A stretch of DNA of 64,000 nucleotides from Sphingobacteriaceae bacterium (GCA_017745075.1 JAGIAD010000002.1:62001-126000); one strand, 5' to 3'. Shown: positions 46,737 through 57,192, counted from the stretch's first letter. Translations and numbers: made by a program. Notes: generated by a model not told the origin, from the sequence alone.

Positions 46737-46787
46737 GTATTTCCTCGTTGATGTAATGCGAGCTTTACATTGTTAAAACCGAATAAC

Positions 46788-48284
46788 ATGAAACCTCATA
46801 ACAAGACACAATCGACATCAGAACGATATTTTAATAAAACCATACTAGCTATCGGGTTTATAATCATTCTGTTGCAACTGGCTTTCCTTTTTGCTGTTGG
46901 CGCTAATCCTATAGAACAGTTATATATACAAGGTAAGGATTCTTTGAGAACCGAACTTGGCAAACAACTTAGCGATCTGGAAATACAAAAACGCTTGAAT
47001 TTCCCTAAAACTGTAAAGCGGTTTTACGATCAGGTAAACCTACAAACAAACTGGCTCCGAAGTGAAGAGAATTCGGGACCAACAGATATGGCGATGCGCT
47101 TGCTGGATTGCGTTAAGCAGTACGGCCTGCAGCCGCGCGATTACCATCCGGAAATATTAACCTATGAAGAAATGCATCGTATATTCAGCTCTGAAATACA
47201 GTTGTCGGCCGGGCAAAAGATCGAATTCGAGCTTATGCTTACCGATGCAATGGTGAGCATAATTAACAACCTTCACTTTGGAGCATATAATCCAAGGCTG
47301 AGTAAGACAGCTATAGATAATGGGTTAAAAGATGAGCTACATGCTGAAATTTTTCTTCATTTGGCTACCGGTAGCGGGGATCTCATGCAGGCGGTATTAA
47401 CCGTGCAACCCAAAATTGATCAATATGTACAGCTGCAGGGCTATATGAAACTCATTGCCGGACAATATACCTGTGATTCTTATGAAACACCCGAAGAGGA
47501 CATCAGGTTGATTGCTATAAATATGGAACGGCTGCGTTGGCTGACTGTTGAAGCTAATAGTTACCTGCATATTAACATTCCATCTTTTGAGTTAACCTAT
47601 TATACACCATTTAAAATATCCGAGTACAAAGTGGTCGTTGGTAAGCCTTCAACTCCAACGCCTACACTGGAAAGTGCGATTGGATTTTTGGAGACTGGTG
47701 CTGATTGGATGGTTCCACAAAATATTTTTATAAAAGAATTGCTGCCCAGGGTGCAAAGGGATCTTGCTTATTTTGAAAACAACCATATGGCGGTTTATGA
47801 TCTACAGGAAAATTTTGTTCCGATAACTAACCAAAGCCTGTTGCTGATCAGGCAGAATCCGCGGAGGTACCACCTCAGGCAAACTTCAGGCTGTGACAAT
47901 GCCTTAGGAAAAGTGGTTTTCAGGTTCAGCAATATTTATGGTATATATTTACATGACACCCCCGAACAGCAGTATTTTGGCCGTGAGAAAAGGGCATTCA
48001 GCCATGGATGTGTCAGGGTCTCCGATGCCGAACAACTGGCTATATCATTAATTAAGAACGATCAACAGGGTGAACGGATACCCCTGTTAAAAAAAGCTTT
48101 AAGCAGTTACAGCAAGCAAAAATTTATACTTAAAACGCCTCTTCCCATTATCATAACCTACCTCACCATCACTGTGGAAAGCGAACTTTTGGTTAAACAC
48201 GCCGATATCTATTCTCAGGATAAGGCTTTGGAAGGTAAAATGTATGGACAACAAAGTGAACTCACAAAGGCATCAACTAAATAA
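46788..48284 (+). CDS. L,D-transpeptidase (YkuD domain), copy 1
   Basis: The protein (498 residues from the ATG at 46788) has an N-terminal membrane anchor (ILAIGFIIILLQLAFLFAVG), a helical scaffold domain and a YkuD catalytic domain with IYLHDTP and the signature SHGCVRVSDAEQ, including the catalytic Cys. It should cross-link peptidoglycan 3-3 or attach proteins to it. It opens the operon Ldt-Usp-Usp-LOG-TSUP. A longer frame would start at a TTG at 46770. Confidence 0.88.
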   Translation: MKPHNKTQSTSERYFNKTILAIGFIIILLQLAFLFAVGANPIEQLYIQGKDSLRTELGKQLSDLEIQKRLNFPKTVKRFYDQVNLQTNWLRSEENSGPTDMAMRLLDCVKQYGLQPRDYHPEILTYEEMHRIFSSEIQLSAGQKIEFELMLTDAMVSIINNLHFGAYNPRLSKTAIDNGLKDELHAEIFLHLATGSGDLMQAVLTVQPKIDQYVQLQGYMKLIAGQYTCDSYETPEEDIRLIAINMERLRWLTVEANSYLHINIPSFELTYYTPFKISEYKVVVGKPSTPTPTLESAIGFLETGADWMVPQNIFIKELLPRVQRDLAYFENNHMAVYDLQENFVPITNQSLLLIRQNPRRYHLRQTSGCDNALGKVVFRFSNIYGIYLHDTPEQQYFGREKRAFSHGCVRVSDAEQLAISLIKNDQQGERIPLLKKALSSYSKQKFILKTPLPIIITYLTITVESELLVKHADIYSQDKALEGKMYGQQSELTKASTK

Positions 48285-48290
48285 ACAGCT

Positions 48291-49163
48291 ATGAAAACAA
48301 TTCTTGTACCAATGGATTACTCATTGCATTCTGACAATGCGGTGGTATATGCACTAGAGATTGCAAAAAAGATACACGCAAATATTCATCTCTTCCATGG
48401 GATAGAAACCCCCGAATTCGTTGCTATGCCAGGTTTTATGGTCTGGCCTTCTGAAGATTTTACTGAACTCAAACAGGAAGCAGATGCTGATATGGAAAAA
48501 TACGTTGCGAATATCAGAAGAAACCCGTCATTTCAGTATCCCTATCTGCGCAATATCAGTTATAGTACCGCCATAGGCAGTACAAACCTGGTAATTGGTC
48601 AGGCCATTTTAGATCAGAAACCCGATCTCGTTATAATGGGGATGGAAGAGAAGGGAAGAATCAATCGTTTTTTCCTTGGCAGTACTAGTAGGGCAATGAT
48701 TGAAAAGGCAACAGTACCAATCCTGCTGGTTCCTGCTAAAGCCAGGTACCGGCCGATAGAGAAGATTGCTTTTGCCACAGACCTTTCTGAAAATGACCTG
48801 AATTCAATCCAGGATCTGGCAAGACTGTTCGCTCTTTATAATCCTGAGATCTTATTGGTGCATGTTGATGACCAGGTTTCGGATTTCCATGATCCCAGAA
48901 CTCCGTCAAATCAATTTCTTAACAGGGTTACCTGCAATGTCAATTACAATAAGATCTACTACCGGCACATTAGCGAGACTGATATTGACAAGGGACTAAA
49001 ATGGCTGACCGAAAACGGCCAGGCGGATATCCTTTCCATGATCCATCGCCATCCCAGTATTTTCTCGAGAATACTGGATGGGAGCCACACACAAAAACTG
49101 GCAAAATCTATCCATCTCCCATTATTGGTGATGCCTGAGGATAAGACACCTATAGGATGGTAA
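48291..49163 (+). CDS. Tandem universal stress protein, copy 1
   Basis: The 290-residue protein has two Usp domains. The first starts KTILVPMDYSLHSDNAVVYA and has the ATP-binding pattern G-x2-G-x9-G-S in MGMEEKGRINRFFLGST; the second starts IEKIAFATDLSEND and lacks a clear ATP motif. Usps raise survival under starvation or low oxygen. It follows the transpeptidase by six bases and abuts the next Usp. Confidence 0.92.
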   Translation: MKTILVPMDYSLHSDNAVVYALEIAKKIHANIHLFHGIETPEFVAMPGFMVWPSEDFTELKQEADADMEKYVANIRRNPSFQYPYLRNISYSTAIGSTNLVIGQAILDQKPDLVIMGMEEKGRINRFFLGSTSRAMIEKATVPILLVPAKARYRPIEKIAFATDLSENDLNSIQDLARLFALYNPEILLVHVDDQVSDFHDPRTPSNQFLNRVTCNVNYNKIYYRHISETDIDKGLKWLTENGQADILSMIHRHPSIFSRILDGSHTQKLAKSIHLPLLVMPEDKTPIGW

Positions 49164-50063
49164 ATGAATAATCAAATGAAAAAGCTTATCGTACTTACCG
49201 ACTTTTCAAAAACAGCCAGAAATGCTGCAAATATTGCATTGGAAATAGCAATTAATGTGCATTTAGATGTACAACTGGTAAATTCTTATCTCACCCCCTT
49301 TGCCATATTTGCAGCAGAAGGTGAAGGCAGGACACCATTTGATGTGTCACTCATAGCGGTTGCAAGTGAAAACGGACTCAAAAAAGAAGTTAAACGGCTG
49401 TGCAAGATTATGGATTCAAAGCCAAGAGGAGCACAGAAAACAGTTGTTGAAACTATTTCAACGCTCGAACCTCTTCCTGATATAATAGGCAGGTTAACGA
49501 AGAGTAACGAAGTAAAGCTGGTTGTCGCTGGGGTACATGAAAGCACACTTCCATTTATTTTTTCCGGGATGGATGCTCATCAATTATTGAAAGGACTAAA
49601 TTGTCCATTATTAATTGTCCCGAAAACATTTAGGCATTTGGTTGTCAATAATCTTATGTTTGCCTCCAATGCAGGCAGGAGTGATCTTGAAATAATTGAT
49701 AAGCTGTATAGCTGCTCAAGGAACCATAATGTTCACTTCTGTGTATGCCATGTTTCAAAACCTGTTTTTGTAGCTGATTTTAATGAAGAAGACAGGATTC
49801 TTAAGTTTGGTCATGAACTTTCAAAAATTGGGCGCGGAGGCATTTGCCTGAATGAATTGCAAGGAGCAAACTTAGTGAAATCTCTTAACCGGTTCGTTGC
49901 TGCCAGAGATATTGATATGATAGCCATCGCATATTACTCACATTCATTTGGATGGGAACTGTTTCATGAAAACCACGTGTCGAAATTGATTAAAAACCAA
50001 AGGTTGCCGATGCTTATTTTTCCAGCTAATTCCTGGCAAACGTATCATGGCCAGATCGGGTAG
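49164..50063 (+). CDS. Tandem universal stress protein, copy 2
   Basis: The 299-residue protein starts MKKLIVLTDFSKTARNAANI (internal Met at residue 5) and has two Usp-like halves. The expected ATP loop is degenerate (AGVHESTLPFIFSGMDAHQL), so it may not bind ATP. It begins immediately after the stop of the first Usp. I keep the first ATG, though the Met at residue 5 gives the more typical start. Confidence 0.86.
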   Translation: MNNQMKKLIVLTDFSKTARNAANIALEIAINVHLDVQLVNSYLTPFAIFAAEGEGRTPFDVSLIAVASENGLKKEVKRLCKIMDSKPRGAQKTVVETISTLEPLPDIIGRLTKSNEVKLVVAGVHESTLPFIFSGMDAHQLLKGLNCPLLIVPKTFRHLVVNNLMFASNAGRSDLEIIDKLYSCSRNHNVHFCVCHVSKPVFVADFNEEDRILKFGHELSKIGRGGICLNELQGANLVKSLNRFVAARDIDMIAIAYYSHSFGWELFHENHVSKLIKNQRLPMLIFPANSWQTYHGQIG

Positions 50064-50084
50064 CATAACAATTAATCCCTAAAT

Positions 50085-50864
50085 ATGGATAAGATAGAGG
50101 CTATAAGCCCTTCGCAGGCAATTCCACAGGAAACAAGAATTCCAGCAAAGCAAAAAGATAGTGAAAAGATATTCCTTGAAGGACCGAGGTCTCGCATTAA
50201 GGAACTGATTTTTACCATTAAGATATGGATAGAGTTCATTTCTGGCTTTAGGGTGCTTCACTTTCTTGGTCCATGTGTAGCCGTGTTCGGATCAGCCCGT
50301 GTTGCCGAAGGTTCTCCCTACTACGAAAGTGCTAGAAAAATTGGAGCGGGTTTAGCAAGCCAAGGCTTTACAACCATAACCGGGGGTGGCCCAGGAATCA
50401 TGGAGGCTGCCAACCGGGGGGCAAAAGAAAATCTTGGGCAATCTGTAGGCTGTAACATCAGATTACCCAAAGAACAGCAGCCCAATCCTTACCTTGATAA
50501 ATGGTTCATCTGTAAGTATTTTTTTGTAAGAAAGGTGCTGATGTTCAAGTATTCGGATGCGTTTATTATTATGCCTGGTGGGATAGGTACCCTTGACGAG
50601 TTCTTTGAGGCACTTACACTGATTCAGACCAAAAAGATCATTGATTTTCCCATCATTCTTTTCGGAAAGGATTTTTGGAGGCCACTTCAACCCCTGTTCA
50701 ACTCGATGCTGGGCGCTAAAATGATTAGCAGCGAAGACCTCAAGCTAATACTGTTCACCGATTCAGTAGAAGAAACACTGGGACACATCAGAAAAGTGGC
50801 ATTGGCAAAACATGCTGAGAAACGGAGACAAACATTTAAGAGAATCTATATTTTGGGGGAATAG
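50085..50864 (+). CDS. LOG family protein (TIGR00730-type Rossmann fold)
   Basis: The 259-residue protein has VAVFGSARVAEGSPYYESAR, the GGGPGIMEAANRGA block and PGGIGTLDEFFEALT, the signature of LOG proteins, many of which release cytokinin-like bases from nucleotide monophosphates. The substrate here is unknown. About 60 residues precede the core. It is in the stress operon, 21 bp after the second Usp. Confidence 0.9.
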   Translation: MDKIEAISPSQAIPQETRIPAKQKDSEKIFLEGPRSRIKELIFTIKIWIEFISGFRVLHFLGPCVAVFGSARVAEGSPYYESARKIGAGLASQGFTTITGGGPGIMEAANRGAKENLGQSVGCNIRLPKEQQPNPYLDKWFICKYFFVRKVLMFKYSDAFIIMPGGIGTLDEFFEALTLIQTKKIIDFPIILFGKDFWRPLQPLFNSMLGAKMISSEDLKLILFTDSVEETLGHIRKVALAKHAEKRRQTFKRIYILGE

Positions 50865-50866
50865 GA

Positions 50867-51604
50867 ATGGAAAAATACTGGCTTTTTTATCTGCTGGCAT
50901 TATTAGCTGAGATCATCGGTACCTTGAGTGGATTTGGCTCTTCAATCCTTTTCATTCCCATTGCATCCATGTTTTTTGATTTTAAGCTGGTCCTAGGCAT
51001 TACTGCCATATTCCATATCTTTAGCAATCTTTCCAAAATATACCTTTTCAAAAATGGAATTAATAAGCGGATAGCATTAAAGATGGGTATACCAGCTGTA
51101 ATCGCGGTCATCATCGGAGCCTTGATTACAGATTTCCTGCCTCAGAAGGAATTGGAAATAACCATGAGTGCCGGGATCTTCCTTACAGCACTATACCTTC
51201 TCTTTAATTCAAATAAGCAATTGCCTGACACAGATAAAAGCTTGGTTGCCGGAGGACTGTCTTCGGGATTTTTAGCCGGGCTTGTCGGAACAGGAGGTGC
51301 AATACGCGGACTTACCCTAACCGCATTCGGGCTTGAAAAAAATGTGTTTATTGCCACTTCAGCCCTGATCGATCTTGGTGTTGATACGAGCAGGGCAATC
51401 ATATATTCGGCCAATGGCTATGTGCAAAAGCAATTCTTTGTGATGCTGCCCATCCTTTTGGCTGTTAGTTTTTTAGGAACATGGGTTGGCAAATCCATCT
51501 TGAAGCATATTCCTCCAGCCCTGTTCAAAACAATTGTACTATTGGTAATCATCATTACATCAATTATGCAATTGTTTATGCATTTAGCCCATATCCATAA
51601 ATAA
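50867..51604 (+). CDS. TSUP/TauE-SafE family permease
   Basis: The 245-residue membrane protein has about eight helices and two GGxxSGFLAG-type motifs (GTLSGFGSSILFIPIASMFF and VAGGLSSGFLAGLVGTGGAI, given as landmarks). The family moves sulfite, sulfonates or other anions. It starts two bases past the LOG stop and ends the operon. Confidence 0.9.
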   Translation: MEKYWLFYLLALLAEIIGTLSGFGSSILFIPIASMFFDFKLVLGITAIFHIFSNLSKIYLFKNGINKRIALKMGIPAVIAVIIGALITDFLPQKELEITMSAGIFLTALYLLFNSNKQLPDTDKSLVAGGLSSGFLAGLVGTGGAIRGLTLTAFGLEKNVFIATSALIDLGVDTSRAIIYSANGYVQKQFFVMLPILLAVSFLGTWVGKSILKHIPPALFKTIVLLVIIITSIMQLFMHLAHIHK

Positions 51605-51808
51605 CAAAAGCCTCCCCAATAATCCGGAAATAGTCTAAGTCGGATCTGCTTGTATGATTAGAAAGCCATTTGAGGAATTTCCATATCCAATAATAAGGTA
51701 ACAACATTTTCCCTTACGGCAACGCCAATTCTGAAAGAGTTAAGTGTAAACCCCACTGTTCTGCCAGTATCAGTTTCACTATTCTGCAGAGTCTAATATT
51801 CATCGATC

Positions 51809-53251
51809 TCAATACTTTGCAAAGGGATTATCGGAATTGGGGATGATGGTTTCTGGAAGACTAGATAGGTCTTCTAAGGTAAAAAGGGTAATTGGCTGAT
51901 TTTGAACCGGGATCTGCACCTCACATTGCGTCTCATCCTTTAACTTTACACGTAAGGCTTCTATTGCGCATGGTTCGCCATGTACCAAATATATACAATG
52001 TGGCATTTTGTGAAGTTTTTTGACCCAATTGATCAGCTCCTTTTGATCAGCATGTGCCGAAAGCCCGCTGATCTCTATTGCTTTTGCCTTTACGGGATAA
52101 TACCTGCCATGAATCTTAAGTTCATAGGCACCATTGAGTAGTGCCCTCCCGCGCGTTCCCTCGGCCTGGAATCCTATAATCAGGATTGTATTTTTTTTAT
52201 TGCCAAGATCATGTTTCAGGTATTCCAGCACTCTTCCTCCTGTAAGCATGCCACTTGCGGCCACTACAATCTTGCTCCGCCTGTTGTTTACAATATTAGC
52301 AGTCCCGGCATATTCCTTATTCACCTTAACGCCTTTAAGAATATCCTTCCAAACTTCTTTGGGCACCGTTAGGTAATGATCCGCAAACCGGACCGAGATT
52401 TCGCTGGCACTTGCACCCATAGGTGTATCCAGTATGATCGGAATATCATTGGCTATCATTTCTCTCTGTTTTAACACATAGAGAATGTACAACAGTTCTT
52501 GTGCGCGGCCAACTGCAAAGCTTGGAATAATAACATTGCCTCCCTGGTTTAAAGTACGGTTAATCTGTTGTGCGATTTCTTGATATGGATCCGTACTTCC
52601 ATGCAACCGGTCGCCGTAGGTAGATTCCATGATAACAAAATCGGCCTGGGCAAAGCAGGTCGGAGCTGGCAGGATCTGACTGTGCAGACGTCCAATATCG
52701 CCGGAAAATAAAATATTTTTCCCGTAACAACTCACCATTACCGAACAGGCACCCAAAATATGCCCGGCCAGTTTGAAAATGACCGTGCAGTTCTCACTAA
52801 GCTTTATCGTTATATCTTCTTGTACAATTTCAAAGTACCTGAACGATAGGTTTGCATCGTTAATACTGTATAATGCCCTGGCTGGGTGATGCCTGGTATA
52901 GCCCTGCCTGTTGGCATGCTCGGCTTCTTCTTCCTGTAATTTAGCGCTGTCAAGCAGGATCAGTCTGGTAAGCTCAGCCGTAGGTGCCGACATGTAGATT
53001 TTTCCTCGAAATCCTTTTTTTACCAGCAGGGGAATATATCCGCAATGGTCTAAATGAGCATGCGTCAGCAGGATTACATCTATCGAATGTGGATCTACTG
53101 CGAGCTCTGCCCAATTCTGTTCGCGCAGAGATTTTATTCCTTGGAAGAGTCCACAATCCACAAGGATGGTAAGATCAGGGGTTCTGAGCAGGTGCTTAGA
53201 ACCGGTTACTGTTCCGGCGGCTCCAAGCGATTCGAGTATAATGGATTTCAT
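51809..53251 (-). CDS. MBL-fold / beta-CASP ribonuclease-like protein
   Basis: The protein (480 residues from the ATG at 53251) has the metal motif LLTHAHLDHCGYIPLL, then ILFSGDIGR, a beta-CASP region and the C-terminal SGLSAHADQKEL and YLVHGEP. This architecture is that of CPSF73/RNase J-like RNA-processing enzymes. A longer frame from 53308 adds 19 residues that look unlike the family. The FNR-like box at 53318 lies upstream. Confidence 0.93.
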   Translation of the reverse strand: MKSIILESLGAAGTVTGSKHLLRTPDLTILVDCGLFQGIKSLREQNWAELAVDPHSIDVILLTHAHLDHCGYIPLLVKKGFRGKIYMSAPTAELTRLILLDSAKLQEEEAEHANRQGYTRHHPARALYSINDANLSFRYFEIVQEDITIKLSENCTVIFKLAGHILGACSVMVSCYGKNILFSGDIGRLHSQILPAPTCFAQADFVIMESTYGDRLHGSTDPYQEIAQQINRTLNQGGNVIIPSFAVGRAQELLYILYVLKQREMIANDIPIILDTPMGASASEISVRFADHYLTVPKEVWKDILKGVKVNKEYAGTANIVNNRRSKIVVAASGMLTGGRVLEYLKHDLGNKKNTILIIGFQAEGTRGRALLNGAYELKIHGRYYPVKAKAIEISGLSAHADQKELINWVKKLHKMPHCIYLVHGEPCAIEALRVKLKDETQCEVQIPVQNQPITLFTLEDLSSLPETIIPNSDNPFAKY

Positions 53252-53317
53252 TTCGTTTTTTCTGTAAATATGATTGGAATATTTTAAGCAGGCGGTGAGT
53301 ACAACCACACATTTAAA

Positions 53318-53329
53318 TGATTAACATCA
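53318..53329. promoter_or_regulatory. FNR-like box between the MBL and sigma-factor genes
   Basis: TGATTAACATCA is a TGAT-N4-ATCA palindrome, 67 bp before the MBL start and 72 bp before the sigma-factor start. No perfect -7 box was found for either gene, so which one it serves is unclear. Confidence 0.5.
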
Positions 53330-53400
53330 TAATTTTCCATGCCCCGTATCAAACCAGGCTACGGCTGAGATAACGAATTTTATGGCAAATAAGAATAATC

Positions 53401-53931
53401 ATGAACGAGGTAATGTTACAAATCCCATCAAGTTTCAAGGAAAGACTGGTGGAGGAAATTTCCACGCTTAAAAGGTTAGCTTCCAGTTTTGCCAAAGATA
53501 TCCAAGATGCAGAGGATCTTGTACAGGACACGGTATATAAGGCTTTGCTTTGTTATAACCGGTTCGAGTACGAAACTAATTTTAAAGGGTGGCTGTATGT
53601 GCTGATGAGGAATATCTACATTAACAATTACAGAAAGATAAACCTTTACAGGCGTTTTACGGAGGCAGCTGACGATGAACAGTTAACTTTTTTTACCTCA
53701 CGGGTTTACCAGAATGATGGTGAAGAAAGCCTGGCAATGAAAGATATTGACTTTGCCCTGAAAGGATTGAATGCACAAGAATCCGCACCTTTGAAAATGC
53801 TTGCCAATGGATATAAATATCGCGAGATAGCTGCTTGGATGAAGTTGCCAATAGGGACGATCAAGACCAGGATCCATGTTGCCAGGGCCAAACTGAAAAG
53901 TGCATTAAAAGACTATTATCAATACGTTTAA
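53401..53931 (+). CDS. Small RNA polymerase sigma factor (ECF type)
   Basis: The 176-residue protein has region 2 (FAKDIQDAEDLVQDTVYKAL, FKGWLYVLMRNIYINNYRK) and region 4 (GYKYREIAAWMKLPIGTIKT) typical of ECF sigma factors. No anti-sigma gene is adjacent. It is divergent from the MBL gene and followed by a strong terminator, so it is a single-gene unit, possibly for stress genes in the module. Confidence 0.93.
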   Translation: MNEVMLQIPSSFKERLVEEISTLKRLASSFAKDIQDAEDLVQDTVYKALLCYNRFEYETNFKGWLYVLMRNIYINNYRKINLYRRFTEAADDEQLTFFTSRVYQNDGEESLAMKDIDFALKGLNAQESAPLKMLANGYKYREIAAWMKLPIGTIKTRIHVARAKLKSALKDYYQYV

Positions 53932-54060
53932 GGCTTAAAAGTGATTAGGCCTGTATAGCTGTTGTTAATGGATTCTTGGTCAAGTCGGCAAAGCCTGGTT
54001 TCTACGTGTCAAAATTATTTGAGAGAAAACAAACAAAATAATCCTCTAACAGAAAGCAGA

Positions 54061-54088
54061 AAAACTTCGATGGCGAATCGAAGTTTTT
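54061..54088. terminator. Bidirectional terminator between the sigma factor and Hsp20
   Basis: AAAACTTCGAT and ATCGAAGTTTTT form a strong stem around a short loop with T runs on both strands. It serves the plus-strand sigma gene and the minus-strand stress operon. Confidence 0.88.
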
Positions 54089-54166
54089 CTATCCCGGTTG
54101 TCCGGTTTTATTCGATGAACAGATAGTGCGCGGATTTATAAGAAAATCCATTTTAAACTTCATAGC

Positions 54167-54598
54167 CTAATCGATATCAATTGTCTTTCCGGATTTTTTG
54201 GTTTCCCCAGATTTTTTAATGTTGATGCGCAACAAACCTTCTTTATAACTGGCTTTCACTTCGTCTTGCAGAATATCGTCAGGCAGATTAAAGCTCCTTG
54301 AAAAAGAGGAAGTGGAAAATTCTTTCCTGGTGAACTCTTCATCACTTTCTTCAGCCTCGCTGGAAGTTTCAGCACTGATATGCAGTTTCCCATTTTCTAC
54401 CGAGACGTCAAAGTCTTTCTTTTTAAAACCAGGAGTCGATACCTCGATCTGGTATTTATCCTTCTTATTCTTGATGTTCACAGCGGGCAATAGTTCGGCA
54501 TTAAGTAATGGCTTATTAGAAAAGCCATCTACATGCCAGAAATCCTCCATCATTGATCTCAATGCAGGAGAACCATTCGATTTTGTTCGTTTTTTCAT
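54167..54598 (-). CDS. Hsp20 / alpha-crystallin small heat-shock protein
   Basis: The 143-residue chaperone has the alpha-crystallin domain from LPAVNIKNKKDKYQIEVSTP to EVKASYKEGLLRINIKK, with the conserved A-x-x-x-x-G-L-L element. It holds unfolded proteins. It is the last gene of the Ldt2-Adh-Usp-HdeD-Hsp20 operon, 52 bp after the HdeD-like gene. Confidence 0.93.
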   Translation of the reverse strand: MKKRTKSNGSPALRSMMEDFWHVDGFSNKPLLNAELLPAVNIKNKKDKYQIEVSTPGFKKKDFDVSVENGKLHISAETSSEAEESDEEFTRKEFSTSSFSRSFNLPDDILQDEVKASYKEGLLRINIKKSGETKKSGKTIDID

Positions 54599-54650
54599 AT
54601 GATTATTAATTAAATTTAGTATGAATTACAGGACCAGATACTAGGCTTGG

Positions 54651-55268
54651 TCAGCCAAAATGGTGATCATAATCAAGGTGTTTTTTTCTCTTCTTGAGTT
54701 GTCGGTGTACTGTTTTTAGCCGCCTTAACTGCTGGGAAAAATATATCCTGAACAGGCCCGAAAGAATAAACGCTACTCCGGTGAGTTTAACAAAATTGAC
54801 CAATACAACAAACGGATCAATTAGGATAACCAGCGAGGGAAAGATAAGGAGCATGCTTGTGAATAAAAGCCATACCCAATCCCTTATACCAAGGGCTTTT
54901 ATGGTCAGGGAACCACTGATGGTCATAAAACCCCTTATCAGCATCCAGATACCGATTACTGCGGGCATTATGATCATGGTTAAAATAGGGAAGTTAAAGA
55001 CATAAGTTCCGAGCATGACATCTATGAGGCCTCCGGCAAATATCCATTGCCAATCCCTTATTTTGTTGATATGGAAGAGCGAAAAAATGGCCTCGAAAAA
55101 ACCCGTGGCCAACATTCCGATAGCGAGCAATTGGCTTAAGAAAAAATAACTTTTTTCTGGTGATAGAATAATCCATCCGCCAAGTATAATAAATAGTAGT
55201 CCATTAGCAAGTAAGAACCACCAATACTTTGTTTCGTAACCAATTATATTAAAACTCCTATGCTTCAT
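54651..55268 (-). CDS. HdeD-like membrane protein (DUF308)
   Basis: The 205-residue protein has about six membrane helices in three pairs, with LSQLLAIGMLATGFFEAIFS and WMLIRGFMTISGSL, the DUF308/HdeD pattern linked to acid or stress tolerance. The tail is basic (RQLKKRKKHLDYDHHFG). It follows the Usp by 8 bp. Confidence 0.87.
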   Translation of the reverse strand: MKHRSFNIIGYETKYWWFLLANGLLFIILGGWIILSPEKSYFFLSQLLAIGMLATGFFEAIFSLFHINKIRDWQWIFAGGLIDVMLGTYVFNFPILTMIIMPAVIGIWMLIRGFMTISGSLTIKALGIRDWVWLLFTSMLLIFPSLVILIDPFVVLVNFVKLTGVAFILSGLFRIYFSQQLRRLKTVHRQLKKRKKHLDYDHHFG

Positions 55269-55276
55269 AGTTAAAT

Positions 55277-56134
55277 TTATTGATGTGGGAAAATGAGCAG
55301 CGGAACGCGGGTAAACCTGGAAAGTTTATGTACATAACTTCCATTTACCAATCTATCAACTAAATTATGATGGTGATGGACCATAGAGAGGATATCAACT
55401 GCATCATTGTTTCTTATCCATTTTAAGCCTTTATGTACGTCGGCATGCCATATGTTCTCGTATCTCAATCTTTTGTATGTTAGTTTTCTGATCACATTTT
55501 GGTTAAAATCCACTTCTGTTCCTTCTATTTCTTCCATCCGCTTTTGCTCAGAGCTTGTAATATGGTAAATGATTACTTCGGCTTCCATTGGCTCTGCCAG
55601 TTTGCAAAGGAATTGTAACGGTTCCAGCTCATCACCCGATAAGGAGCTTGCGAAAGCAATTTTCCTGATCCCTTTAAACGTAGCCACGCTCGGCACGTAG
55701 AGCACCGGAAATTCTGCCTCATCGATCATCCTCTGGCTATTACTTCCAAGCGCCCATTGTATCAACTGTCCGGCGCCCGACATTCCCATTACCACCAGCT
55801 CAACATCTTTTTGATGCGCCAATTCCTGTATTATCTGGCAAACTTCTCCCTTTTCACTTTTGAAAGTAACTTGCGGACAAAAACTATTGCCATTACAGTC
55901 TTTATGGTTTAATTTCTCGATTAACTGGATAAGCTTATGATCACTTTCTTGTTCAATTTCTTCTTCGCTAACTAATGGCCAGGCAACCTGCACAGCCATG
56001 GGCGCATCATCGGGAACTTTATAGGTGTTACAAAGCAGCACATTAGCGCTGATTTCTTTTGCAATCCCAATAGCAAAGTGTGCCGCATTTTCTGCGGGTA
56101 CCGAGAAGTCGGTCGCTACTAATATTGTTTTCAT
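55277..56134 (-). CDS. Tandem universal stress protein, copy 3
   Basis: The 285-residue protein has two Usp domains; the first starts KTILVATDFSVPAENAAHFA and has VMGMSGAGQLIQWALGSNSQ, a G-x2-G-x9-G-S ATP motif. The second domain is degenerate. It resembles the first Usp of the other operon. It follows the dehydrogenase by 10 bp. Confidence 0.92.
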   Translation of the reverse strand: MKTILVATDFSVPAENAAHFAIGIAKEISANVLLCNTYKVPDDAPMAVQVAWPLVSEEEIEQESDHKLIQLIEKLNHKDCNGNSFCPQVTFKSEKGEVCQIIQELAHQKDVELVVMGMSGAGQLIQWALGSNSQRMIDEAEFPVLYVPSVATFKGIRKIAFASSLSGDELEPLQFLCKLAEPMEAEVIIYHITSSEQKRMEEIEGTEVDFNQNVIRKLTYKRLRYENIWHADVHKGLKWIRNNDAVDILSMVHHHHNLVDRLVNGSYVHKLSRFTRVPLLIFPHQ

Positions 56135-56144
56135 GGCTTAGTTA

Positions 56145-57182
56145 CTATAATGGATCGGAAATCTTGAGTACGATCCTGCCCTCAATTTCTCCGTTCCTCA
56201 TTTGATCAAACACCTGATTGATATCTTCCAGTTGCGCTGCATGTACGGTAGCCTTCACTTTTCCTTCAACCGCAAATCCGATGGCTTCCTGCATATCTTT
56301 CCTTGTGCCTACGATAGAACCTCTTATCGTAAACCTGTTTAACACGGTTTCAAAAATTGGAAGATTAAAGCTGCCAGATGGAAGGCCGTTTAGGGAAACT
56401 GTTCCTTTTCTCCTTAATGCGGTTAATGCTTGATTGAATGCTATGGGCGAAACAGCCGTTACCAAAACCCCATGCATACCGCCGGTATGTTTCTTCAGGA
56501 AAAGACCAGGGTCATTATCCATTGCGTTCACGGTAAGGTCTGCACCATGTTTTTTGGCAAGGGCAAGCTTATCGTCAGATACATCAATAGCGGCAACATG
56601 GAGGCCCATTGCTTTTGCATACTGTACTGCAAGATGGCCAAGCCCGCCAATCCCAGAAATGGCCACCCACTCGCCAGGCTTAGCTTCGGTTTCTTTTAAT
56701 CCCTTGTAAACCGTTACTCCGGCGCAGGTAATTGGAGCCATTTGAAGAAAATCTATTCCCCGTGGAAATCTGGCAACATACCTGGCATCTGCAACTACAT
56801 ATTCGGCATAACCTCCATCAACACTATAACCTCCATTTTTTTGGCTTTCACACAGTGTTTCCCAACCCGTAATACAATATTCACAGCATCCACAGGCACT
56901 AAAAAGCCAGGGTGCACCAACCACATCACCTTCTTTAATATGTTCAACACCTTTGCCAAGGGCTACAACATAGCCAACGGCTTCGTGCCCAGGAATAAGC
57001 GGTAATTTCGGTTTAACCGGCCAATCGCCCATACAGGCGTGTAAATCAGTATGGCAAACACCACTTGAAACCACTTTGACCAAGACCTGGTTTTCCGCAG
57101 GCATCTTTACTTTAACCTGCTCAATGCTGAGCGGCTTGCCGAATTCATGGAGTACGGCAGCTTTCATTGTTTTTGGGATCAT
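56145..57182 (-). CDS. Zinc-dependent alcohol dehydrogenase (AdhP type)
   Basis: The enzyme (345 residues from the ATG at 57182) has [16 protein letters not shown] (catalytic zinc Cys), GHEAVGYVV (His/Glu), the structural zinc Cys cluster [15 protein letters not shown], and the NAD loop [15 protein letters not shown]. It likely interconverts alcohols and aldehydes with NAD(H), perhaps for fermentation when oxygen is low. A longer frame overlaps the transpeptidase gene by 47 bp and is unlikely. Confidence 0.94.
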   Translation of the reverse strand: MIPKTMKAAVLHEFGKPLSIEQVKVKMPAENQVLVKVVSSGVCHTDLHACMGDWPVKPKLPLIPGHEAVGYVVALGKGVEHIKEGDVVGAPWLFSACGCCEYCITGWETLCESQKNGGYSVDGGYAEYVVADARYVARFPRGIDFLQMAPITCAGVTVYKGLKETEAKPGEWVAISGIGGLGHLAVQYAKAMGLHVAAIDVSDDKLALAKKHGADLTVNAMDNDPGLFLKKHTGGMHGVLVTAVSPIAFNQALTALRRKGTVSLNGLPSGSFNLPIFETVLNRFTIRGSIVGTRKDMQEAIGFAVEGKVKATVHAAQLEDINQVFDQMRNGEIEGRIVLKISDPL

Positions 57183-57192
57183 TGTTTTAGGA